From: Streptomyces cyaneus
Lineage (GTDB): Bacteria > Actinomycetota > Actinomycetes > Streptomycetales > Streptomycetaceae
Assembly: GCF_004028635.1 (NCBI RefSeq)
Contig: NZ_RQJW01000005.1
Span: 620,001-684,000 of the forward strand
Length of the DNA stretch: 64,000 nt
Reading direction: 5' to 3'
The notes below the pieces were generated by a model. It ran no database searches. It saw nothing but the letters and a program-made list of their open reading frames with translations, and was not told where the DNA came from. Every line of letters starts with the position of its first letter. Position 1 is the first letter of the stretch. The position numbers were made by a program, and so were the translations under genes. Shown here in pieces: positions 32,369-39,943 of this stretch.

Positions 32369-32944
32369 TTATTTGAAGAACGCGATGCCGTCGTCCGGCA
32401 TGTCGTCGGGCAGGGCCTTGGCCCAGCGCTCGACCTCCTCCGGGGTGACGACCTTCTTCAGATGGGCCGACATGTAGGGGCGCAGCTCGACCTCGGGGGT
32501 CTGCTTCTCACCGACCCACATCAGGTCGCTCTTCACATAGCCGTAGAGCCGCTTGCCCCCGGTGTAGGGGCCGGAGGCGGCGGTCCGCGCCACGGCGTCC
32601 GTCACCAGGTCGATCTGCGGCTTCTTGTCGGCGAGCTCGCCGTACCAGACCTCGACGACCCCGTCGTGGCGGACCATCGTGACCTCGACCTTGCGGTCGG
32701 CGTCGATCCGCCAGAAGCCGTGCTCGGACTCCAGCGGCCTCACCTTGTTGCCGTCGTTGTCCAGCACCCAGGTGTGGGACTGGTACTCCAGGAAGTCCCG
32801 GCCGTCGTGGGTGAAGGTGACCTCCTGCCCGAAGTTGCACTTCTCGGACCCGGGGAAGTCGTGCACGCCGGCGCCCGCCCAGTTGCCGAGCAGGAAGGCG
32901 AGGGGGACCAGGTCCTTGTGGAGGTCGGACGGGATCTCGATCAT
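32369..32944 (-). CDS. Nitrobindin-like FABP-family heme protein
   Basis: A 191-residue ten-stranded beta-barrel protein of the THAP4/nitrobindin family, proposed peroxynitrite isomerases with ferric heme. GNWAGAG (family GxWxGxG) is near residue 20, and the C-terminal region holds MSAHLKKV with the conserved His expected to ligate heme. TFTHDGRDFLEYQSHTWVLD is the typical early barrel strand pair. The gene lies just upstream of nur in the same direction, which fits a redox or metal-stress neighbourhood. Confidence 0.85.
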   Translation of the reverse strand: MIEIPSDLHKDLVPLAFLLGNWAGAGVHDFPGSEKCNFGQEVTFTHDGRDFLEYQSHTWVLDNDGNKVRPLESEHGFWRIDADRKVEVTMVRHDGVVEVWYGELADKKPQIDLVTDAVARTAASGPYTGGKRLYGYVKSDLMWVGEKQTPEVELRPYMSAHLKKVVTPEEVERWAKALPDDMPDDGIAFFK

Positions 32945-32980
32945 GAGCAGCTCAGAAGCCTCGTACGTCGGTGATGGCGG

Positions 32981-33079
32981 TCAGCGCTGGCCCTGGTACA
33001 GCTTCTTCACGGTCAGACCGGCGAAGGCGAGAACGCCGACGGCGACCAGGACCAGCAGGACTTCGAAGAAGATCTCCAC
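32981..33079 (-). CDS. 32-residue single-helix membrane protein
   Basis: A very short gene: GTG start at 33079 with AGGAGCA close upstream. The product has one hydrophobic helix (FFEVLLVLVAVGVLAFAGLTV) and a basic end (KKLYQGQR). It lies 36 bp before the nitrobindin-like gene, in the same direction. The well-formed ribosome site and textbook single-span topology support it. Its function is unknown. Confidence 0.6.
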   Translation of the reverse strand: MEIFFEVLLVLVAVGVLAFAGLTVKKLYQGQR

Positions 33080-33203
33080 GGGGTGCTCCTCGATTGAGCG
33101 CGGGGAATGCTTTGCGTACACAGGGCCGGGCCCCAGCTTACGCGGCCGGGCACCGGCCCTCTGTGTGAGGTACACCCTCATGGGCGTTGACTACGATTCG
33201 GAC

Positions 33204-33566
33204 ATGGCGAAGAAGCTCGTGATCAAGGTGACGGCGGGGGCCGATGCCCCCGAACGCTGCTCGCAGGCGTTCACGGTGGCGGCGGTGGCCGTGGCCAGCG
33301 GCGTCGACGTCTCCGTGTGGCTGACCGGCGAGTCCGCCTGGTTCGCCCTGCCGGGCCGCGCCGCCGAGTTCGAGCTCCCGCACGCGGCGCCGCTGCCCGA
33401 CCTGATCGACTCGATCCTGGCGGCCGGCCGCCTCACCCTGTGCACCCAGTGCGCGGCCCGCCGGGACATCACGGAGAAGGACGTCATCGAGGGTGTCCGT
33501 ATCGCGGGCGCGCAGGTGTTCGTACAGGAGGCACTCGGGGACGAGACGCAGGCGCTCGTCTACTGA
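33204..33566 (+). CDS. DsrE family protein
   Basis: A 120-residue single-domain DsrE/TusD-like protein (KLVIKVTAGADAPERCSQAFTVAAVAVASGVDVSVWLTGES). CTQCAARRDITEKDVIEGVRIAGAQVF carries a CxxC pair, suggesting sulfur transfer or redox function. The ATG at 33204 is the usual family start (MAKKLVIKV); an ATG at 33180 with GAGG upstream is in frame and possible. It is convergent with the DUF3099 gene. Confidence 0.85.
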   Translation: MAKKLVIKVTAGADAPERCSQAFTVAAVAVASGVDVSVWLTGESAWFALPGRAAEFELPHAAPLPDLIDSILAAGRLTLCTQCAARRDITEKDVIEGVRIAGAQVFVQEALGDETQALVY

Positions 33567-33586
33567 CCCCCCGGCTGACCCCACTT

Positions 33587-33853
33587 CTACTGGGACCGCG
33601 GGCGCTTCTTGCCGTCCAGCTCGTCCCACCACTCGTCGGACTGGGGGTCACCGGACGGGTCGTCCCACCAACGGTCCTCCGGCCCTCGTCGGTTGGCGAC
33701 CATCGCGGCGAGCGGCGGGATGACCATGGCGACCACGCACATGCCCACGGCCACCGGAACCGACCACAGGCGCACGACGCCCCAGGCCAGGACGAAGAGC
33801 GTGATGCACGTCCCCATCATGGCGAAGTAGAGGTGACGTCGCCGTGCGTACAT
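33587..33853 (-). CDS. DUF3099 small membrane protein
   Basis: An 88-residue protein with two membrane helices (MMGTCITLFVLAWGVVRLW and VPVAVGMCVVAMVIPPLAAMVA) preceded by a basic MYARRRHLYF start. A Trp/Asp-rich tail (RWWDDPSGDPQSDEWWDEL) follows. This matches DUF3099, of unknown function. The ATG at 33853 is chosen; longer frames reach into a terminator. Confidence 0.8.
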   Translation of the reverse strand: MYARRRHLYFAMMGTCITLFVLAWGVVRLWSVPVAVGMCVVAMVIPPLAAMVANRRGPEDRWWDDPSGDPQSDEWWDELDGKKRPRSQ

Positions 33854-33886
33854 GGTTCCAGGGTAGGCCCGTACCGCGCGGGCATA

Positions 33887-33935
33887 CCGAAGGGCCGCAC
33901 CCCGGGTGTCCAACCCGTGGGGTGCGGCCCTTCGG
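33887..33935. terminator. Perfect 17-bp hairpin terminator
   Basis: CCGAAGGGCCGCACCCC (33887-33903) pairs exactly with GGGGTGCGGCCCTTCGG (33919-33935) around a 15-base loop. It lies 13 bp past the stop of the leftward sulfurtransferase operon and before the DUF3099 gene. Confidence 0.92.
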
Positions 33936-33948
33936 CTGCTGAGTTCGC

Positions 33949-34239
33949 TCAGACCGCGATCGCGACCTCGGCGAGCGCGCCCTTCTCGGCGACGACGACC
34001 GTACGGTCGGCGGTGCCGCCGGGGACGAGTGCACGGACGGTCCAGGTGCCCTCGGCCGCGTAGAAGCGGAACTGGCCCGTGGCGGAGGTGGGGACCTCCG
34101 CGGTGAACTCGCCGGTCGAGTCCAGCAGACGGACGTAGCCCGTCACCGGCTCGCCGTCGCGGGTCACCTGACCCTGGATCGTGGTCTCACCGGGCTTGAT
34201 CGTCGAGGCGTCGGGGCCGCCGGCCTTCGCTCCACACAT
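33949..34239 (-). CDS. DUF1416 (SseC-like) protein
   Basis: A 96-residue beta-rich protein starting MCGAKAGGPDASTIKPGE, with VTGYVRLLDSTGEFTAEVPTSATGQFRFYAAEGTW in the middle. This is DUF1416, called SseC in mycobacteria, where it always follows a CysA/SseA-type thiosulfate sulfurtransferase. Here it follows the rhodanese gene (56-bp gap) in the same direction and ends the operon before a strong terminator. A role in sulfur metabolism is inferred; an early Cys (Cys2) is conserved. Confidence 0.85.
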   Translation of the reverse strand: MCGAKAGGPDASTIKPGETTIQGQVTRDGEPVTGYVRLLDSTGEFTAEVPTSATGQFRFYAAEGTWTVRALVPGGTADRTVVVAEKGALAEVAIAV

Positions 34240-34295
34240 GTCTTTCTCCAGAGGGGTCTGACCGGAAGGAAGGCCGGTCGGGATGGGCTTGGTGG

Positions 34296-35135
34296 TTACT
34301 TGTTGGCGCCGAGCTCGATCGGGACGCCGACGAGGGAGCCGTACTCGGTCCAGGAGCCGTCGTAGTTCTTGACGTTCTCCACGCCGAGCAGCTCGTGCAG
34401 GACGAACCAGGTCAGCGCGGAGCGCTCACCGATACGGCAGTAGGCGATGGTGTCCTTCGCCAGGTCGACCTGCTCCTCGGCGTAGAGCTCCTTGAGCTCG
34501 TCGTCCGACTTGAAGGTGCCGTCGTCGTTGGCGTTCTTCGACCACGGGATGTTGCGGGCGGACGGGACGTGACCCGGACGCTGCGACTGCTCCTGCGGCA
34601 GGTGCGCGGGGGCGAGCAGCTTGCCGGAGAACTCGTCGGGCGACCGGACGTCGACCAGGTTCTGCGAGCCGATCGCGGCGACGACGTCGTCACGGAAGGC
34701 ACGGATGGAGGTGTCCTGGGCCTTGGCCTCGTAGTCGGTCGTCGGGCGCTCGGGCACCTCCTCGACCAGCTCACGGGCGTCCAGCTCCCACTTCTTGCGG
34801 CCGCCGTCGAGGAGCTTGACGTTCTCGTGGCCGTAGAGCTTGAAGTACCAGTAGGCGTAGGACGCGAACCAGTTGTTGTTGCCGCCGTAAAGGATCACCA
34901 GGGTGTCGTTGCCGATGCCCTTCGCCGACAGGAGCTTCTCGAAGCCCTCCTGGTCGATGAAGTCACGGCGGACCGGGTCCTGCAGGTCCTTGGTCCAGTC
35001 GATGCGGATCGCGTTCTTGATGTGGTTCTTCTCGTAGGCGGACGTGTCTTCGTCCACCTCCACGATCGCGATGTTGGGGTCGTCCAGGTTCTCCTGGACC
35101 CAGTCGGCGTCGACGAGGACGTCGCTGCGGCTCAT
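34296..35135 (-). CDS. Thiosulfate sulfurtransferase (tandem rhodanese)
   Basis: A 279-residue two-domain rhodanese of the mycobacterial CysA/SseA type. Residues ~5-125 are the inactive domain. Residues ~150-275 hold the active loop CRIGERS, with the persulfide-forming Cys in IAYCRIGERSALTWFVL. It transfers sulfane sulfur from thiosulfate to acceptors such as cyanide or thiols. The gene lies between a leaderless Cys leader peptide (upstream) and the SseC-like gene (downstream), a layout associated with cysteine-responsive control in actinobacteria. Confidence 0.92.
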   Translation of the reverse strand: MSRSDVLVDADWVQENLDDPNIAIVEVDEDTSAYEKNHIKNAIRIDWTKDLQDPVRRDFIDQEGFEKLLSAKGIGNDTLVILYGGNNNWFASYAYWYFKLYGHENVKLLDGGRKKWELDARELVEEVPERPTTDYEAKAQDTSIRAFRDDVVAAIGSQNLVDVRSPDEFSGKLLAPAHLPQEQSQRPGHVPSARNIPWSKNANDDGTFKSDDELKELYAEEQVDLAKDTIAYCRIGERSALTWFVLHELLGVENVKNYDGSWTEYGSLVGVPIELGANK

Positions 35136-35262
35136 GCTCTTCTCTCCTCCGGGGCAGTTGCGGCGGGGCGTGCGAGTGCGAAGGGGTGCGCGCGCTCGGG
35201 CCGAGACGGCGCACCTGTGCCCTGGTCAGGGCGCGGGGAAACGCAGAAGTCGGAGCTTCCGC

Positions 35263-35343
35263 TCAGAAGGGGCGACAGAGCATGGCGGCAACGCGGCACA
35301 GGTCTACTGCCCGCCGCTTCGTGAGATCCGCCTGTCGCTTCAT
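35263..35343 (-). CDS. Leaderless 26-residue Cys leader peptide
   Basis: A short gene begins at the ATG at 35343 and ends with TGA at 35263-35265. The product starts MKRQADLTKRRAVDLCR, has a second Cys near the end (AMLCRPF), and matches a putative leader peptide family I recognise upstream of sulfur genes in Streptomyces. A -10 TACGAT and -35 TGACAC (17-bp spacing) put the transcription start at or next to the ATG, so it is leaderless. It probably acts in cysteine-dependent attenuation of the downstream sulfurtransferase operon. Confidence 0.8.
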   Translation of the reverse strand: MKRQADLTKRRAVDLCRVAAMLCRPF

Positions 35344-35350
35344 GGCCACG

Positions 35351-35379
35351 ATCGTAGGGACGGACAGGTGGGCGTGTCA
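35351..35379 (-). promoter_or_regulatory. Promoter of the Cys leader peptide operon
   Basis: Read leftwards: -35 TGACAC (35379-35374), 17-bp spacer, -10 TACGAT (35356-35351), then 7 bases to the ATG of the leader peptide. Confidence 0.65.
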
Positions 35380-35551
35380 CCGGTGTGTCGCATGCTGAGA
35401 CAGGATCGTCCGCGATGCGGGATCGAGTCATCGCCGAGAGCGTCTCGGCACGGCCCCCGGGCCGATGTATCGGCGATCACATCTACGGTGCGGACGGCGC
35501 CGTCTCGCCAGTCGGACACCGGGTGTTGGGGGATCGGGTTCGGTGGCCGTA

Positions 35552-36289
35552 CTACCCGGCCAGGCGGACGTTCGAACCCTTCACGGTGATCTCGACGCCG
35601 TTCTTCGCCGCCTGGACCTGGTCGAGCTGGATGCCGCCGGGGAGGCCGTCGATCTTCTGCTCGAAGTCGGTGATCGCACGGGCCCGGTTCTCGGCGATGT
35701 CGGCGCCGCCGAAGTCGGGCAGGTTGTCGGCGTGCACCTTCACGGTGTCGCCCTGGGTGGTGACCGAGCTCAGGACGTAGACCGGCTCGGGCAGCTTGTT
35801 GCCGAGGACGGTGGCCTCGACGGCGACCTTGATCTTGCCGTTGCCGCCGTCGGAGAGGCCGATGACGCTGGCGGTGACGCCGGGGGCGACCTGGGTGGGC
35901 TCGGACTTGGCGGTCTTCAGCAGCTCGGCGTAGGTGATGGACGCGGTGCCGGTGGCGGTGGCCGCGGTGGCGGAGCTGTAGTCGCCGGAGAACTCGACGC
36001 CCTTCATGTTCGCCGTGAGGTCGTCGATGCGGATCGTCTTGCTGTCGGTGCCGGTGGTGGCCTCGTAGTCCTTGATCCCCACCTCGACGTCGTCCAGCGT
36101 GCCGCTCGCGACCTGGGTCAGGAAGGGGAAGCCCTTGATGGACACGTCGGGGGCGGCGGCCAGGTTCTCGTTGGCCTGGAGCTTGCCGGCCGCTTCGTCC
36201 TCGGCGAACCCGACGGCGAGCCGGTCGGCCAGCACGAAGAGGCCGCCGAGTATCACGACGACGATCAGCAGTATCCGCAGGGCTCGCAT
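35552..36289 (-). CDS. DUF2993 (LmeA-like) exported protein
   Basis: A 245-residue protein with an N-terminal signal anchor (RALRILLIVVVILGGLFVLADRL). DUF2993 follows, marked by SIKGFPFLTQVASGTLDDVEVGI and a C-terminal VKVHADNLPDF segment. Mycobacterial LmeA, in this family, binds phospholipid and supports lipoglycan elongation. The ATG at 36289 has GGGGGA about 9 bases upstream; a longer start (36322) lacks a site. A second, longer DUF2993 protein is encoded at 52.7 kb. Confidence 0.85.
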   Translation of the reverse strand: MRALRILLIVVVILGGLFVLADRLAVGFAEDEAAGKLQANENLAAAPDVSIKGFPFLTQVASGTLDDVEVGIKDYEATTGTDSKTIRIDDLTANMKGVEFSGDYSSATAATATGTASITYAELLKTAKSEPTQVAPGVTASVIGLSDGGNGKIKVAVEATVLGNKLPEPVYVLSSVTTQGDTVKVHADNLPDFGGADIAENRARAITDFEQKIDGLPGGIQLDQVQAAKNGVEITVKGSNVRLAG

Positions 36290-36455
36290 GACGTGGTGTT
36301 CCCCCACCTCAAAGGTCATCAACGACGACGGTCACCGACGACCGGGTGGCCGTCTCAGCGCGAGCGTAACTCCGCGGAAGGCCTGACCCGGCGAATTGTC
36401 GATCAGCTGTGACAGGGGGGACGGACCGAGCCGGCGCAAGACCGACCTCGCGGGC

Positions 36456-36480
36456 GGCGCCCGTTTTGTCGGGCGGCGCC
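36456..36480. terminator. Candidate terminator after the Gln-rich membrane protein gene
   Basis: CGCCCG-TTTTGT-CGGGCG forms a short GC stem, extended by the repeated GGCGGCGCC around it, just past the 3' end of the leftward gene at 36489. Confidence 0.45.
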
Positions 36481-36488
36481 GGCCCCGC

Positions 36489-37706
36489 TCAGGCCAGAGC
36501 CCGCCCCAGCAGGTACACCGCCGGTGCCGCAGCCGCCAACGGCAGCGCGACGCCCGCCGTGAAGTGCACGAACCTGGACGGATAGTCGTAGCCGGCCACC
36601 CGGTGCCCGATCAGCGCACACACCGCGGCACCGGCACCGAGCAGAGCCCCGTCCGTCCCCACCCCGGCCATCGCACCGACCACAGCCCCGGCCCCCGCCG
36701 CAGCGAGCAACGAGACGACCACGGAGACCGGCGTCGGCAACGGCAACGCCCGCGCCAGGACCGCGACCGCGACCGCCACCGCGCCCACCGTCACCGCGTC
36801 CCCCTCCGCCGCGAGGTACCCCGCCGCGACGATCGACAGCGCCGCCGAGGCGACCGCCGCCATCAGGCCGTACATCCGCTCGTCCGGATCAGCGTGCGAG
36901 CGGAGCTGCAGCACCAGCGCCAGCAGCACCCAGACCCCCAGCGTGCCGAGGATCGCCGCCGGTGCCCGGTCGGCCGCCAGCAGCGCCACGTCCGCCGTCA
37001 CGGCGCCCGCGAAGGCCAACGCGATGCCCTGTCGGGCGGGCCACATGCCGTTCAGCCGGAACCAGCCCGCCGCCGTCACCGCCTGAAGGAGGACGAGGGG
37101 GAGGAGCAGGGCGTACGACCCGATCGCCGCCGTCACCGAGAGCAGCAGCCCGAGCAGCGCCGTGAGCGCGGCCGGCTGGACCCCGGGCTCGATGATCGGG
37201 GAACGTCCCTCCAGCCGGGCCCGCTGGGCGTCGGTGATGCGGGCGTTGCCGACGACGGTCGCGGGACCGTAGGCGGGGTCTTCGCCCGACTCGGCCTGCG
37301 CCTCCGCAGCCGCCTCGGGCTGGGGTGCCTGGGCCTGTGAGTGTGAGTGCGACTGTGGAGCCTGGCCCTGCGGGGCATGAACATGACCCTGCCGGGACTG
37401 CGCCTGCGTCTGCGGCACCCCCTCCCAGCCGCCCGCCTGATACCCGGACGAGTCCCCGCCCCGGTAATCCGAAGCACCCGCCCCCGCATACGTGCCCTGC
37501 GACGGCAGATAAGACGTCTCCGCCGCCGAAGCCGGCGCGACCGGTGGCTGCACCTGCGTCTCCCAGGTCTGCCCCTGCCACTGCTGCGTGTACTGCTGGG
37601 CCGCCTGCGGATCGTCGTACGCCTGCTGCCCGGGCCACCCCTGCGGCGCGGGCTGCTGCTGATACGGGTCGTACCCGTCGTACCCCTGATACGGCTGGTC
37701 GCTCAT
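36489..37706 (-). CDS. Multi-pass membrane protein with a Gln/Tyr/Pro-rich N-terminus
   Basis: A 405-residue protein. The first ~145 residues are low-complexity (SDQPYQGYDGYDPYQQQPAP, then many Gln, Gly and His). The rest contains about ten hydrophobic helices separated by short loops (for example ALTALLGLLLSVTAAIGSYALLL and ILGTLGVWVLLALVLQL). ATVVGNARITDAQRARLEGRSPIIEPG is a conserved-looking junction before the first helix. The ATG at 37706 has GGAGGG 5 bases upstream. I do not recognise a family with known function. It is co-directional with, and 2 bp downstream of, the MoaD-like gene. Confidence 0.75.
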   Translation of the reverse strand: MSDQPYQGYDGYDPYQQQPAPQGWPGQQAYDDPQAAQQYTQQWQGQTWETQVQPPVAPASAAETSYLPSQGTYAGAGASDYRGGDSSGYQAGGWEGVPQTQAQSRQGHVHAPQGQAPQSHSHSQAQAPQPEAAAEAQAESGEDPAYGPATVVGNARITDAQRARLEGRSPIIEPGVQPAALTALLGLLLSVTAAIGSYALLLPLVLLQAVTAAGWFRLNGMWPARQGIALAFAGAVTADVALLAADRAPAAILGTLGVWVLLALVLQLRSHADPDERMYGLMAAVASAALSIVAAGYLAAEGDAVTVGAVAVAVAVLARALPLPTPVSVVVSLLAAAGAGAVVGAMAGVGTDGALLGAGAAVCALIGHRVAGYDYPSRFVHFTAGVALPLAAAAPAVYLLGRALA

Positions 37707-37708
37707 CG

Positions 37709-37963
37709 TCACCCTCCTGCGAACGGCGGGAGCACCTCGACCGTGCCGCCGTCGGCCAGCCGTACCGTCTCATGTTCGCGGGTGCCCACGGGGTCACCGT
37801 CGACGAGGAACGAGCATCGCTGCAGGACGCGCACGAGTTCACCGGGGTGTCGCTCGCGGGCGGCGTCGAGCGCCTCGGCAAGCGTGGCCGCGTCGAACGG
37901 CTCCTCGGCGATCCCGGCGGCGGCCTTCGCCGCGGCCCAGTAGCGCACCGTGACCTTTGGCAT
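37709..37963 (-). CDS. MoaD/ThiS-like sulfur carrier protein
   Basis: An 84-residue ubiquitin-fold protein ending in the Gly-Gly required for thiocarboxylate formation (VEVLPPFAGG). VTVRYWAAAKAAAGIAEEPF is the typical first hairpin of MoaD-like proteins, and FLVDGDPVG the central strand. It would deliver sulfur for molybdopterin or a related pathway, but no other cofactor gene is adjacent. The ATG at 37963 is chosen. It ends 2 bp before the start of the membrane protein gene, so the two are probably co-transcribed. Confidence 0.88.
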   Translation of the reverse strand: MPKVTVRYWAAAKAAAGIAEEPFDAATLAEALDAARERHPGELVRVLQRCSFLVDGDPVGTREHETVRLADGGTVEVLPPFAGG

Positions 37964-38000
37964 CGGGTTCCTCAATCGATCGGCTGTGTACCCCGTCAGG

Positions 38001-38855
38001 CTAGCCCGCCCGACCGACAGCCCAGTCCCCGATCCGGCCCAGCAGCCCGTCGGGGGCCGCGTGCTCGGCGTGCCCCATCCGGTCACCGGCCGCCGCGGCC
38101 AGCATGCGGGGGTGGTCGAGGGGGAAGTAGCCGTCCCGGTCGCCGTGCACGATCAGCAGAGGTGTGGGCGCGATCCTCGGGACCGCCTCCACCGGGGACA
38201 TCGGCACCGGATTCCAGTCCCGGTGGTGGATGCGCGTACGGAATCCGTAGCGGCCCACCAACCGCCCCTCCGGCCGGGTCACGAGCCAGTGCAGCCGGCG
38301 CATGTGGGGCGTACCTCGGTAGTACCAGCGCGCCGGCGCACTCACCGACACCACCGCATCCGCGCGCGCCCCACCGTCCCCGGCCGCGCCCCCGGCTTCG
38401 CCCCCCTCGCCGTACAGCGCCGCATGCCGCAACACCACCGAACCCCCCATGGAGAAGCCCACGGTCGCCACGCGCGTGTGCCCGAGTTCGCGGGCCCACC
38501 GCACCGCGGCCGCCAGGTCGAGCACCTCGCGGTCGCCGACCGTCGAGCGGCCGCCCGATGCTCCGTGGCCCCGGAAGGAGAAGGTGACGACGGCCCCGTG
38601 CCGGGTGAAGGCCTCCGCCACCCGTCGTACGTGCGGCTTGTCCACGTCGCCGGTGAAGCCGTGGGCCACGACGAACGCCAGGTCACCGGCGGGTGGACGG
38701 GAGGCGTCGTATACGACCGCACCCGGGTCGTATACGGAATCGATCGTCACGCCGTCGTCAGTGTGCAGAAACGTCCGCAAAGGTGTACGTCTGGTTGTCT
38801 CAGAGTGCGGACGAACCGTCGATCGTGCCACATGACCTGCCGGACCGTTGCTCAT
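38001..38855 (-). CDS. Alpha/beta hydrolase
   Basis: A 284-residue serine hydrolase fold. The oxyanion region FVVAHGFTGDVDKPHVRR, the nucleophile elbow GFSMGGSVV, an acidic residue in LLIVHGDRDGYFPLDH and a late His (MGHAEHAAPDG) form the expected triad. FSFRGHGASGGRSTVGDREV is typical of the lysophospholipase-like/peptidase S9-like subgroup. There is no signal peptide. The start is the ATG at 38855, divergent from glnR across 181 bp. The substrate is unknown. Confidence 0.85.
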   Translation of the reverse strand: MSNGPAGHVARSTVRPHSETTRRTPLRTFLHTDDGVTIDSVYDPGAVVYDASRPPAGDLAFVVAHGFTGDVDKPHVRRVAEAFTRHGAVVTFSFRGHGASGGRSTVGDREVLDLAAAVRWARELGHTRVATVGFSMGGSVVLRHAALYGEGGEAGGAAGDGGARADAVVSVSAPARWYYRGTPHMRRLHWLVTRPEGRLVGRYGFRTRIHHRDWNPVPMSPVEAVPRIAPTPLLIVHGDRDGYFPLDHPRMLAAAAGDRMGHAEHAAPDGLLGRIGDWAVGRAG

Positions 38856-38876
38856 GTGGGCTATTCTGCTGGGCAG

Positions 38877-38909
38877 AGGACTCGGGCAGCGTAGCCCCCG
38901 GGTCCTTTT
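38877..38909 (+). terminator. Terminator-like hairpin in the glnR leader region
   Basis: AGGACTCGGG (38877-38886) pairs with CCCGGGTCCT (38897-38906, one G-U) around a 10-base loop, followed by TTT. It is oriented with glnR but no rightward gene precedes it, so it is either an attenuator in a long glnR leader or a terminator of a short RNA. Confidence 0.5.
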
Positions 38910-39036
38910 GTGCTTTCGGAAGCGTTGTATACGACGCGGGAAACCTCAGGTGACCGCAGGTGTACGGGGCCTTCGGGATCGCAGAGCAGTTCCGTACCGC
39001 ACACGTCCTCGCAGGGACCGAGGAGGAACCAGACGT

Positions 39037-39816
39037 ATGAGTTCTCTGCTGCTCCTGACCAATGCCCTCCAGCCGTCGACGGAGGTGCTCCCCGCTCTCG
39101 GCCTGCTGCTGCACAACGTGCGTGTGGCTCCGGCGGAAGGCCCCGCACTCGTCGACACCCCGGGTGCCGACGCCATCCTCATCGACGGCCGGCGTGACCT
39201 GCCTCAGGTCCGCAGCCTCTGCCAGCTGCTGCGCTCGACCGGCCCCGGCTGTCCGCTCATCCTCGTCGTGACCGAGGGCGGCCTCGCCGCCGTCACCGCC
39301 GACTGGGGTATCGACGACGTCCTGCTGGACACCGCCGGCCCCGCCGAGGTCGAGGCGCGGCTGCGGCTCGCCATGGGCCGCCAGCAGATCGTCAACGACG
39401 ACTCCCCGATGGAGATCCGCAACGGCGACCTGTCGGTCGACGAGGCGACGTACAGCGCCAAGCTCAAGGGCCGGGTCCTCGACCTCACCTTCAAGGAGTT
39501 CGAGCTCCTGAAGTACCTCGCCCAGCACCCGGGCCGCGTCTTCACGCGCGCACAGCTGCTCCAGGAGGTCTGGGGCTACGACTACTTCGGCGGCACCCGG
39601 ACCGTCGACGTGCACGTACGACGACTGCGCGCCAAGCTCGGCCCCGAGCACGAGTCACTCATCGGGACCGTCCGGAACGTCGGTTATCGATTCGTTACCC
39701 CCGAGAAGATCGACCGTGCCGCCGAGGAAGCCAAGGCCAAGGCTGACCGGTCAAAGTCGGCGGATGCGGACGAGACAGCCGTCCTGGACGACGCCGAAGT
39801 GCGGGCCGAGGCATAG
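39037..39816 (+). CDS. glnR: GlnR, orphan OmpR-family nitrogen regulator
   Basis: A 259-residue response-regulator-like protein, the global nitrogen regulator of streptomycetes (glnA, glnII, amtB, nas, nir targets). The receiver-like domain (1-120) lacks the usual acidic pocket. It keeps Asp50 and Arg52 in ILIDGRRDL, known to stabilise the unphosphorylated dimer. The C-terminal winged helix (~140-225) is OmpR-type (LTFKEFELLKYLAQHPGRVFTR, GTRTVDVHVRRLRAKL, VRNVGYRFV). An acidic/Ala tail follows. The ATG at 39037 has GAGGAGGAA ~10 bases upstream. Its sequence and neighbours match S. coelicolor GlnR as I recall it. Confidence 0.95.
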   Translation: MSSLLLLTNALQPSTEVLPALGLLLHNVRVAPAEGPALVDTPGADAILIDGRRDLPQVRSLCQLLRSTGPGCPLILVVTEGGLAAVTADWGIDDVLLDTAGPAEVEARLRLAMGRQQIVNDDSPMEIRNGDLSVDEATYSAKLKGRVLDLTFKEFELLKYLAQHPGRVFTRAQLLQEVWGYDYFGGTRTVDVHVRRLRAKLGPEHESLIGTVRNVGYRFVTPEKIDRAAEEAKAKADRSKSADADETAVLDDAEVRAEA

Positions 39817-39943
39817 AAAGGCACAGCGGACGCTCGGGCGGGGCGTCATCGGCGTTGCTTTCGCACAGCCCGGTGACAGCCGGGCGACAGGGAAGCTCCT
39901 TCACGCCCTGCCCAGAGCGGGTCCATCCGCGTAGACTCCGCGC

